From positions 1 to 46,837 of the forward strand of contig NZ_BOPH01000110.1 in the NCBI RefSeq assembly GCF_016863655.1: a DNA stretch of 46,837 nt. The letters are read 5' to 3'. Made by a program: the position numbers and the translations under genes. A model generated the notes under the pieces. The model did no database searches. It saw only the letters and a list, made by a program, of their open reading frames with translations, and had not been told where the DNA came from. Positions 23,446-30,020 of this stretch are shown one piece after another (the stretch's first letter is position 1; the number at the start of each line of letters is the position of its first letter). Origin of the DNA: Virgisporangium ochraceum (GTDB lineage Bacteria; Actinomycetota; Actinomycetes; Mycobacteriales; Micromonosporaceae).

Positions 23446-24820
23446 GCTGCTGCGGATGCCGGGAATCGCCGCCGGCGACGAGGAGGTCGTGCTGTCGGGC
23501 TGGCCGGTCGCCGCCGGCGCCCCGTTCGCCGCCGGCGACGTCATCGCCACGGTGGAGACGGCCAAGGCCAACGTCGACGTGGAGGCCCCGTCGGCCGGGG
23601 TGATCCTGCGGGTGCTGGTGCCCGAGGGCACGACCGTGCAGGTCGGCGACCCGATCGCGCTGCTCGGCGCCGAGGGCGAGCAGGTGTCCGATGTGGACGG
23701 AGCCCTGGCGGGCCTGGGCGTCGGCCCCGCACCGACGCAGGCCGCGGGCACACCGGCTGTCGACACGCCGCCGACGCCGGCCGCCGGTACGCCACCGGCT
23801 CCGGGTGCCGTCGAGCCGTCGGCTGCGGGTGCCGGCGAGCCGTCGGCTGCGGTGGCGTCCGGCGGACCGGCCAACGGCCGCGTCTTCGCGAGCCCGCTCG
23901 CCCGGAAGCTGGCCCGCGAGGCCGGCATCCCGTTCGAGACCCTCACCGGCACCGGACCACACGGCCGCATCGTCCGCGCCGACGTGGAGGCCGCGATCGC
24001 CGACCGCGCCACCACCGAACCGGAGGTCCAGCCGGCACCGTCCGCAGCACCGTCCGCAGCACCGGCCGCCCCACCGGCCGCCCCACCGGCCACCGCGCCG
24101 GCCTCTCCACCGGCAGCCGTGCCGGTCGACAGTGGACGGTCCGACCTCGTGCCGCACTCCCGGCTGCGCAGGGCCATCGCCCGACGGCTCACCGCGAGCA
24201 AGGCGACGGTGCCGCACTTCTACCTGCGCGGCAGCGCCACCGTCGACGCCCTCCTGGCGCTACGCGCCGACATCAACGCCGCCGGCACCGCCGCGAAGAT
24301 CTCGGTCAACGACCTCGTCGTCAAGGCCGTCGCCGCCGCGCACCGCGCCGTCCCGGAGACGAACGTCGTCTGGACCGACGACGGCATGCGGCGGTTCGAC
24401 ACGGTCGACATCGGCGTGGCGGTGGCGACCGACGGCGGGCTCGTCACCCCGGTGGTGCGCGGTGTCGACCGCCTGCCGGTCAGCCAGGTCGCCGCCGCCA
24501 CCGGCGACCTCGCCGACCGGGCCCGGCGCGGCGCCCTGCGCCAGGACGAGCTCGAGGGCGGCAGCGCCACCGTCACCAACCTCGGCATGTACGGCACCGA
24601 GGAGTTCACCGCGATCATCAACCCGCCGCAGTCGATGATCCTCGCGGTCGGCGCCGCCCGCCGCGAGCCGGTCGTCACCGCCGACGGCGGCCTCGCCGCG
24701 GCCACCGTCCTGCGGGTCACGCTGTCGGTCGACCACCGTGCGATCGACGGCGCGCTGGCCGCCCGCTGGATGCGGGCGTTCCTCGACCTGCTCGAGCACC
24801 CGCTACGAATCCTGATCTGA
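23438..24820 (+). CDS. Dihydrolipoamide acyltransferase E2 (460 aa)
   Basis: Residues 1-78 form a lipoyl domain with the lipoylation Lys in VETAKANVDVEAPS. An Ala/Pro/Gly-rich flexible linker leads to a peripheral subunit-binding domain (RVFASPLARKLAREAGIPFE, GPHGRIVRADVE). A second Pro/Ala linker follows, then the catalytic domain from about residue 230, ending in LSVDHRAIDGALAARWM, where the His and Asp form the acyltransferase active site. It transfers the acyl group made by the neighbouring E1 to coenzyme A. The linkers contain repeated Ala-Pro codons that could be unstable. It overlaps the E1 gene by 8 nt and the convergent gene at 24803 by 18 nt. Confidence 0.95.
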   Translation: MPELLRMPGIAAGDEEVVLSGWPVAAGAPFAAGDVIATVETAKANVDVEAPSAGVILRVLVPEGTTVQVGDPIALLGAEGEQVSDVDGALAGLGVGPAPTQAAGTPAVDTPPTPAAGTPPAPGAVEPSAAGAGEPSAAVASGGPANGRVFASPLARKLAREAGIPFETLTGTGPHGRIVRADVEAAIADRATTEPEVQPAPSAAPSAAPAAPPAAPPATAPASPPAAVPVDSGRSDLVPHSRLRRAIARRLTASKATVPHFYLRGSATVDALLALRADINAAGTAAKISVNDLVVKAVAAAHRAVPETNVVWTDDGMRRFDTVDIGVAVATDGGLVTPVVRGVDRLPVSQVAAATGDLADRARRGALRQDELEGGSATVTNLGMYGTEEFTAIINPPQSMILAVGAARREPVVTADGGLAAATVLRVTLSVDHRAIDGALAARWMRAFLDLLEHPLRILI

Positions 24821-25360
24821 CCGCCGCCCGTACAGGTCCCGCATCAGGGCACGCAGGTCCACGACGGTGCCGGTGCCGCCCGTCCCCGGCAGGCCGGCGC
24901 CGGCCGGTCGGGGGCCGGCGTCGCGGTCGTCGCCGGTCGGACGCGAGTGCTCGACGACCGCCGCGACCGTCTCACCGCGGGCGCGCTCGGCCGCGGCACG
25001 CTGCTCGGCGGCCGCGGCGTCCTCCGCGCTGCGCCGCGCCTCCTCGCGCGCCACGGCTGCGGTCTGCCGGGCCGCCGTGGCGTCCTGCCGCGCCGACTCG
25101 ACGGCCGTACGGTTCACCTCCCGGCCGAACAGCCAGCCGACGGCGGTGAACACGATCGCCTCGACGGCGCTGAACAGGTAGATGCGCCGCTGCCACACCT
25201 GGTCGGAGGACCGGTCGGCAAGCACCACCATCACGACGACGAAACCGGCGAACGCGACGAGCAGCGCGACAGCGATGAGGTACTGCCGGTTCCAGTGCCG
25301 CCCGTCGGTCGACACCGGATCGGACGGCGGGACGGGTTCGGTCGGAACGGGATCGGTCAC
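24803..25360 (-). CDS. Two-helix membrane protein with cytoplasmic coiled coil (185 aa)
   Basis: After a Pro-rich N-terminus, two hydrophobic helices are visible (QYLIAVALLVAFAGFVVVMV, about 26-47, and IYLFSAVEAIVFTAVGWLFG, about 60-80). A long Ala/Glu/Arg/Gln-rich segment (about 88-135) has coiled-coil character, and a Gly/Pro-rich tail ends LMRDLYGRRSDQDS. The GTG start is supported by AGGGAG 9 nt upstream. I recognise no family; the organisation resembles small actinobacterial membrane scaffolds. It overlaps the E2 gene tail-to-tail by 18 nt, which says nothing about function. Confidence 0.75.
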   Translation of the reverse strand: MTDPVPTEPVPPSDPVSTDGRHWNRQYLIAVALLVAFAGFVVVMVVLADRSSDQVWQRRIYLFSAVEAIVFTAVGWLFGREVNRTAVESARQDATAARQTAAVAREEARRSAEDAAAAEQRAAAERARGETVAAVVEHSRPTGDDRDAGPRPAGAGLPGTGGTGTVVDLRALMRDLYGRRSDQDS

Positions 25361-25428
25361 GGGTCAGCTCCCTGGTCGCGGGTCGATCGCACTCTGGTCC
25401 CGGAGCATTCAACCGCACACCACGGAAA

Positions 25429-25455
25429 AGCGGGTGGCGCGTCGCGCCACCCGCT
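25429..25455 (-). terminator. Intrinsic terminator of the small secreted-protein gene
   Basis: A perfect 12-bp stem AGCGGGTGGCGC with its complement and a 3-nt loop. On the minus strand the stem is followed by TTTTCC, so this one has a short T-run. It lies 20 nt after the stop at 25475. Confidence 0.85.
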
Positions 25456-25474
25456 CTACTCCCCCGCTATGCCC

Positions 25475-25819
25475 CTAGCGGTGACCACGCCAGCGACGGT
25501 CGTTGTCCGGCTCGACCCACAGCGCCCAGGCGCGGCGTCCGACCTGCACGCACTCCGGGTCGTCCCACCGGCCCTCCCAGTCGCCGGTCCGGCCGATGAA
25601 CCGGCACATCCGCTCGCTCGGGTAGATGCCCTTGAAGACCCGGCGGTCGCGGTGACGCCAGCGGTCCCGGTCTCCGTCGTGGTCGCGGTGCCGCTCGACG
25701 CTCTGGGTGGCCTTCTCCTGCGTGGGTGCGGCGGACGCCGCGGTCGCGGTGACGCCGAGCATGCCCCCCGTCATCAGAGTGAGCCCGACCATGGCGATCG
25801 CGCGCTGCATCGTCCTCAT
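25475..25819 (-). CDS. Small secreted protein with signal peptide (114 aa)
   Basis: GGAGGGG precedes the ATG at 25819 by about 5 nt; an earlier in-frame ATG lacks this. Residues 1-31 (MRTMQRAIAMVGLTLMTGGM, then LGVTATAASAA) are a Sec signal peptide with an Ala-X-Ala cleavage site. The mature part has a strongly charged Arg/Asp/His region (RHRDHDGDRDRWRHRDRR), then a compact C-terminal segment with two Cys (RMCRFIG and DPECVQVG), possibly a disulfide, and several Trp. No family is recognised. It is monocistronic with its own terminator. The DNA upstream is unusually AT-rich for this window (25844-25910), consistent with a strong promoter, but I could not define -35/-10 boxes. Confidence 0.8.
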   Translation of the reverse strand: MRTMQRAIAMVGLTLMTGGMLGVTATAASAAPTQEKATQSVERHRDHDGDRDRWRHRDRRVFKGIYPSERMCRFIGRTGDWEGRWDDPECVQVGRRAWALWVEPDNDRRWRGHR

Positions 25820-25988
25820 GATTTCCCCTCCGTGATGTTTCAACTACACAGAGTATGTTCCGCCATGAGGAGCCCTAAACTACCCAAAACGCTCCAAACA
25901 ATGCTTTAGTCGGCCCAGGCCAGCCGATCGGAGGATGCGGCATCGGTCCCCCGCGCCCGGTGCCGCCCCGGGCCGATGGGAGCCGTTA

Positions 25989-26029
25989 CCGCGGCGGCCG
26001 CCCGACGGGGGTGCGGGCGGCCGCCGCGG
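25989..26029 (-). terminator. Strong hairpin terminator of the sigma/anti-sigma operon
   Basis: A perfect 16-bp inverted repeat (CCGCGGCGGCCGCCCG and complement) with a 9-nt loop begins 4 nt beyond the stop of the membrane protein at 26033. No T-run. Confidence 0.8.
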
Positions 26030-26032
26030 CGC

Positions 26033-27208
26033 TCACGCCGGGATCGACGCGGTGGCCTCGGTCCAGGTGGTCACGTTCTGGACGTCGGCCAGCGTGACGC
26101 CCTCCAGGATCCGCCGCATCTCGGCGTTGGGGAGCAGGCCCTCGCTCGACACCTGCACCTTCACCGTGTTGCCGGCGAACCAGCGGTTGCAGAAGCCGTT
26201 GAGGCACGTGATGCCCGGCGCCGGCTGCTGGTTGGAGTTGCGCGCCGGCACGATGTACATCGCGAAGCTGCCGGCCGGGTTGCCGCCGTCGGGGCCGGTG
26301 TACGGACCGGTCAGGCCGGTCGTCGGCAGGGCGGGCTTGCTGAACAGCAGGCCGCCGAAGTCGCCGCTGCGGGCCGACACCACACCGTTCAGACCGGTGG
26401 TGGCCTTCATGCCGACCTCGGTCAGGCCGTAGCCGGCCGGCACGTAGGACAGCTTGACCGGCAGCTTCGCCGGCGTGCGGAGCTCGGTGCGCAGCCCGGC
26501 GGCCAGCTGCCGCAGGGCGTCGGCCGACGGGTGGTTCACGTCGTCGGACAGTGACGAGATCACCGCCCAGGCGTCGTCGGCGTACTGCCAGGCGAGGGTG
26601 CGCTCCATGTCCCAGCTGCCGCCGGTGGAGGTCGCCTCGAGGCCGGGCCGGCCGGCGACCGTCACCGGCGTGGCGCCGGCCAGCTTCGTGGCGTCGTAGG
26701 CGCCGGGACGGTAGACGGCGAGGTAGGCCGACAGCTGCTTCGTCGGGTTCGGGTCGGGCCGGTAGCCGGGGTCACCCTTCTGCGGTCCCGACGGTTCCTC
26801 GGTGGACGGCTCGACCGGCTTGTCGTTCGACACGAGCCCCTCGGCGTAGACGGACGCCAGCTGGTACGAGGTCGACACCGTGATCGGCGCCGCCACCGAC
26901 AACCGACCCACCTGGTAGGCGGTGAAGGTGAACGTGAAGGGCGCCGCCGGGCCGGCCGGGGCCGCGGCCGGTGCGGCCGGGGCATCCGGCGTGCTCACGC
27001 CGGTCCCATCGGGTCCTGCCGACAGTGACGGGACCACCACCGCGGCCGCGACACCGAGCGCGACCACGACGGACGCCGCGCCCGCCCCCGCGCGGACGAA
27101 CCGCCGGCGCCGCTGCGCCCGCTCGCCCGACGCGACTATGTCGTCAACGCCGTACCGCAGCGGCGGTGGGTCTTGCGTCACCGTGTCCACCACGTCCCGC
27201 ATCCGCAT
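26033..27208 (-). CDS. Membrane-anchored partner of the SigE-family sigma factor, putative anti-sigma or sensor (391 aa)
   Basis: A short cytoplasmic N-terminus (MRMRDVVDTVTQDPPPLRYG, then VDDIVASGERAQRRRR) precedes one transmembrane helix (about 40-65). An Ala/Pro linker and a large extracytoplasmic domain follow. This domain contains repeated beta-rich segments (WAVISSLSDDV, KLSYVPAGYGL) and a Cys pair in ITCLNGFCNRWFAG. GGAGG lies 8 nt before the ATG at 27208. Genes of this layout are regularly co-encoded with SigE-type sigma factors in actinomycetes; binding to the sigma factor is inferred from position. The gene overlaps the 3' end of the sigma gene by 65 nt in another frame, so translation is probably coupled. 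Confidence 0.8.
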   Translation of the reverse strand: MRMRDVVDTVTQDPPPLRYGVDDIVASGERAQRRRRFVRAGAGAASVVVALGVAAAVVVPSLSAGPDGTGVSTPDAPAAPAAAPAGPAAPFTFTFTAYQVGRLSVAAPITVSTSYQLASVYAEGLVSNDKPVEPSTEEPSGPQKGDPGYRPDPNPTKQLSAYLAVYRPGAYDATKLAGATPVTVAGRPGLEATSTGGSWDMERTLAWQYADDAWAVISSLSDDVNHPSADALRQLAAGLRTELRTPAKLPVKLSYVPAGYGLTEVGMKATTGLNGVVSARSGDFGGLLFSKPALPTTGLTGPYTGPDGGNPAGSFAMYIVPARNSNQQPAPGITCLNGFCNRWFAGNTVKVQVSSEGLLPNAEMRRILEGVTLADVQNVTTWTEATASIPA

Positions 27209-27731
27209 TGATCGCTCCTCCAAGTTCCTGCTCATCCAGCACCACACCTCCCGCGGCCAGTGCCGCCCGAAGACTGTCCAGACCGCGGCTGGTCTGGCTC
27301 CTGACGGTCGCCGCGCGCACACCCAGGGCCTCGGCGGCCTCCTCACCCGACATGCCGAGGTAGTACCGCAGCACCAGCACCGCGCGTTGGCGGGCCGGCA
27401 CGGACTGCAGCGCGGCCCGCACCCGCAGCCGCTCGTCGGTGGCGCCGCTCGGGTCGGCCAGCTCGACGTCGGGCATGGTGTCGCCGGCCGACCGTTCCCG
27501 CCGCCACCACGGCCGGCGGGTCTCGTCGATCGCCGCGCGCACGACCATCGTCTGCGCGTACAGGTCGGGCCGGTCGAGCTTGTGCCACCGCGGGTACAGC
27601 TTCGCCAGGGTGTTGGCCACCGCGTCCTCCGCGGCGTGCCAGTTTCCACAGGTCACGAACGCCAGGTTGCGCAACGACGCCATCCGCGACGCCACGAACT
27701 CCCGGAAGCGTTCCTGGTCATCTGGTGTCAA
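27144..27731 (-). CDS. SigE-family RNA polymerase sigma-70 (ECF) factor (195 aa)
   Basis: Region 2 is recognisable in FREFVASRMASLRNLAFVTC, then NWHAAEDAVANTLAKLYPRW. Region 4 has VPARQRAVLVLRYYLGMSGE and the helix-turn-helix AAEALGVRAATVRSQTSRGL. This is the actinobacterial SigE-type ECF subfamily. I chose the TTG at 27731 because GGAGGGAG lies 6 nt upstream; a GTG at 27779 would add 16 residues without domain content. The following gene encodes its membrane partner, so the pair should respond to an envelope or extracellular signal. It is divergent from a TetR gene, about 100 nt away. Confidence 0.92.
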   Translation of the reverse strand: MTPDDQERFREFVASRMASLRNLAFVTCGNWHAAEDAVANTLAKLYPRWHKLDRPDLYAQTMVVRAAIDETRRPWWRRERSAGDTMPDVELADPSGATDERLRVRAALQSVPARQRAVLVLRYYLGMSGEEAAEALGVRAATVRSQTSRGLDSLRAALAAGGVVLDEQELGGAINADAGRGGHGDARPTAAAVRR

Positions 27732-27799
27732 ACCGGGCTCCCTCCGCTCCGCCGGGGATAGGACGGTGCAGCACCCCACAAACGATGCACCGGTCCTCC

Positions 27800-27827
27800 T
27801 GTACGTTTGTACATGTACGCAAGTACA
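27800..27827. promoter_or_regulatory. 28-bp TetR-type operator overlapping the tetR promoter
   Basis: A 28-bp imperfect palindrome has TGTAC/GTACA ends and a perfect GTACATGTAC core at 27809-27818 (22 of 28 positions symmetric). TACATT at 27824-27829 fits a -10 element and lies 6 nt before the GTG start, which implies a leaderless transcript. The site is also within reach of the divergent sigma gene's promoter. Confidence 0.6.
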
Positions 27828-27835
27828 TTAAGAGC

Positions 27836-28378
27836 GTGAGAGCGCGACGGGACCCGGAGGGGCGGCGGCGCCGCATCGCCGAGGCGGCGGCAGAGCTGAT
27901 CATGGAGACCGGAACGAGCACGGTGACCCATCGGCAGGTGGCCCGGCGGGCGGAGGTGCCGCTCGGGTCGACCACGCAGTACTACGCGACGTTGGACGAC
28001 CTCCGCGAGGCGGCGCTGGCCATCCTCGTCGAGGGGTACGACGCCGAACTGGGCCGGATCGGGCTCGCGCTGGACACGGCCGACTCGCCGGCGGAGATGA
28101 TCGCCCGGCTGGTGCACGAGTGGATGTCCACCGGCGACCTCGTGCGGCTGGAGACCGTCCTCTACACCGCCGCCATCCGCGACCCGGCGCTGCGACCGCT
28201 GGTCCGGCGCTGGTTCGACGGCTTCGTGGCGATGCTGTCGCGGCACACCGACCCCGCCACCGCGCGCGCGGTCGCCGTGTTCCTCGACGGCGCGACCCTG
28301 CACGCGGTGCTCGACGGCGCACCGATGGACCTCGACCGGCTCACCGCGACGGTCACCCTTCTGTGGGGACCGGCGTGA
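27836..28378 (+). CDS. TetR-family transcriptional regulator (180 aa)
   Basis: The N-terminal HTH is clear: RRRRIAEAAAELIMETGTST, VTHRQVARRAEVPLGSTTQY and YATLDDLREAALA follow the TetR pattern. The C-terminal ligand domain is helical, ending in ALDGAPMDLD-like sequence without a recognised ligand family. The GTG at 27836 is preferred because the operator and -10 lie immediately upstream, leaving no room for a leader; the frame continues upstream but without function. It directly precedes an MFS exporter gene, with a 14-codon ORF bridging the two. The usual arrangement is a repressor of the efflux pump, released by the exported compound. Confidence 0.92.
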   Translation: MRARRDPEGRRRRIAEAAAELIMETGTSTVTHRQVARRAEVPLGSTTQYYATLDDLREAALAILVEGYDAELGRIGLALDTADSPAEMIARLVHEWMSTGDLVRLETVLYTAAIRDPALRPLVRRWFDGFVAMLSRHTDPATARAVAVFLDGATLHAVLDGAPMDLDRLTATVTLLWGPA

Positions 28379-28419
28379 GCGCGGCCCTCGCGGGGAGCGC
28401 GCCACGGGGACGCGCGTGA
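28375..28419 (+). other. 14-codon bridging ORF within a 41-bp duplication
   Basis: The segment GCGTGAGCGCGGCCC occurs at 28373-28387 and again at 28414-28428. Each copy carries a GTGA stop/start overlap. As a result, a GTG overlapping the tetR stop opens a 14-codon frame whose TGA overlaps the GTG of the MFS gene. It may be only a by-product of duplication, or it may keep translation coupled. Confidence 0.4.
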
Positions 28420-29858
28420 GCGCGGCCCGGCGGTGGGGCGCGCTGGCCGTGCTGTCGGCGAGCCTGCTCGTCGTGGTCATGGACCTGACCATCCTCACCA
28501 TCGCCCTGCCCGACCTGGCCGCCGACCTGCGGCCCTCCGCCACACAGCAGCTGTGGATCATCGACAGCTACTCGCTCGTGCTCGCCGGACTGCTGGTGAC
28601 GGTGAGCGCGCTCGCCGACCGCTGGGGCCGCCGGCGCATGCTGCTCGCCGGGTTCGTCGTGTTCGGCGGCGCGTCCGCGCTGGTGCTGGTCGCGCGATCG
28701 GCCGAGGTGGTGGTCGCCGTGCGGGCGCTGCTCGGCGTCGGCGGCGCGATGATCATGCCGACGACGCTGTCGCTGATCCGCAGCGTCTTCACCGACCCGC
28801 GCGAACGGGCGACCGCGCTCGGCGTGTGGTCGGCCGTCGCCGCCCTGGGCGCGGCTGTCGGACCGATCGTCGGCGGGCTGCTGCTCGAGCACTCGGGGTG
28901 GCGGGCGGCGTTCCTGGTCAACGTGCCGTGCATGGTGGTCGCGCTGGTCGCCGGGGCGCTGGTGCTGCCGGAGGCGCGCGATCCGCGTCCGGGTCGATGG
29001 GACCTCGTGGGCACCGCCCTGTCGATCGCCGGGATGGTGCTGGTGGTCTGGGCGGTCAAGCACATCGGCGACCCGGCCGGGGTGGCCGCTTTCGTGGCCG
29101 GGCTAGCGCTGCTCGGGCGGTTCGTGCTGCGGTGCCTGCGGCGCACCGACCCGCTCCTCGACGTCCGGCTGTTCCGGAACCGACCGTTCACCGCGGGCGT
29201 CGTCGCGGCGTTCGGGTCCACGGCCGCGCTCGCGGCGGCCCTGCTGCTGCTCGCCCAGTGGCTGCAACTCGTGCTGGGACAGTCGCCGCTGGAGTCGGGC
29301 GTGCACCTGCTGCCGGTGGCCGCGGGTGGGCTCGTCGGGTCGCCGCTGGCGCCGGCCCTCGCCGCCCGGATCGGCGCCCGCGCCGTGCTCGCCGGAGGGC
29401 TGGCCGTGGGCGGGGCCGGGCTGCTGCTGGTCCCGGTGTCGACGCGCTACCCGGTGGTGGCGGTCGCCATGTTCCTGGTCGGCGCCGGCACCGGCGCCCT
29501 GGCCATCGCCTCGGCGATGATCATGGGCGGGACACCCCCGGAACGCGCCGGCAACGCCGCCGCCGTCGAGGAGACCGCCTACGACCTGGGCAACGTGATC
29601 GGCGTCGCGGTGCTGGGCAGCGTGGCCGCCTCCCTCTACCGCGATGGACTCGGGGCCGCCGCCCCCGGTGCCGGCGAGTCCCTCGGCGCGGCGGTGGAGA
29701 TCGCCGCACAGACCGGGCAACCGGCCCTGGCCGAGCGGGCCCGCGACGCCTTCGTGACGGCGATGGCCGACACCAGCCTGGTGGCGGGCCTCATCATGCT
29801 CGTCGTGGCCGTCGTGGTCTTCACCCTGGTCGACCGCGACCTCGACCCGACCCGCTAG
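28416..29858 (+). CDS. MFS drug exporter, DHA2/EmrB-QacA type, 14 helices (480 aa)
   Basis: Family motifs are visible: LLVVVMDLTILTIALPDLAA (helix 1, motif D1), WIIDSYSLVLAGLL, motif A ALADRWGRRRML, and motif C as AVGPIVGGLLLEHSGWRAAF. About fourteen hydrophobic segments fit the DHA2 (EmrB/QacA) group of proton-coupled multidrug exporters in the plasma membrane. It starts with GTG, four nucleotides into the stop of a tiny bridging ORF after tetR, so it is co-transcribed with its likely repressor. The exported compound is unknown. A C-rich block starts right after the stop codon. Confidence 0.93.
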   Translation: MSAARRWGALAVLSASLLVVVMDLTILTIALPDLAADLRPSATQQLWIIDSYSLVLAGLLVTVSALADRWGRRRMLLAGFVVFGGASALVLVARSAEVVVAVRALLGVGGAMIMPTTLSLIRSVFTDPRERATALGVWSAVAALGAAVGPIVGGLLLEHSGWRAAFLVNVPCMVVALVAGALVLPEARDPRPGRWDLVGTALSIAGMVLVVWAVKHIGDPAGVAAFVAGLALLGRFVLRCLRRTDPLLDVRLFRNRPFTAGVVAAFGSTAALAAALLLLAQWLQLVLGQSPLESGVHLLPVAAGGLVGSPLAPALAARIGARAVLAGGLAVGGAGLLLVPVSTRYPVVAVAMFLVGAGTGALAIASAMIMGGTPPERAGNAAAVEETAYDLGNVIGVAVLGSVAASLYRDGLGAAAPGAGESLGAAVEIAAQTGQPALAERARDAFVTAMADTSLVAGLIMLVVAVVVFTLVDRDLDPTR

Positions 29859-29860
29859 AC

Positions 29861-29949
29861 CGCCCACCCACACGCCCCACGCCCGGCACCCACGCACCGC
29901 GCACCCACGCCCACGCCCACCCGCCCCACGCCCACGCGCACCGCGCACG
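29861..29949 (+). repeat. C-rich, G-poor block after the MFS gene (possible Rho-utilisation site)
   Basis: Repeats of CCCACGC-like units fill about 90 nt immediately after the stop. Composition is strongly C over G on the coding strand, like the block after the ABC operon. No hairpin terminator was seen between this gene and the convergent MFS gene ending at 30021, which favours Rho-dependent termination here (inference). Confidence 0.5.
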
Positions 29950-30020
29950 GGCACTGCCACAACCACTCCACGCACCACGGCGCTGGGCGGCGCTGGGCAA
30001 AGGCGAAGGTACGGGAGGTG

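Noticed and set aside
25820..25910. GGAAC on the minus strand upstream of the small secreted protein as an ECF sigma -35 element.
   Set aside because: The nearest GTT-type -10 is only about 12 nt away instead of 16-17, so the pair does not fit an ECF promoter.
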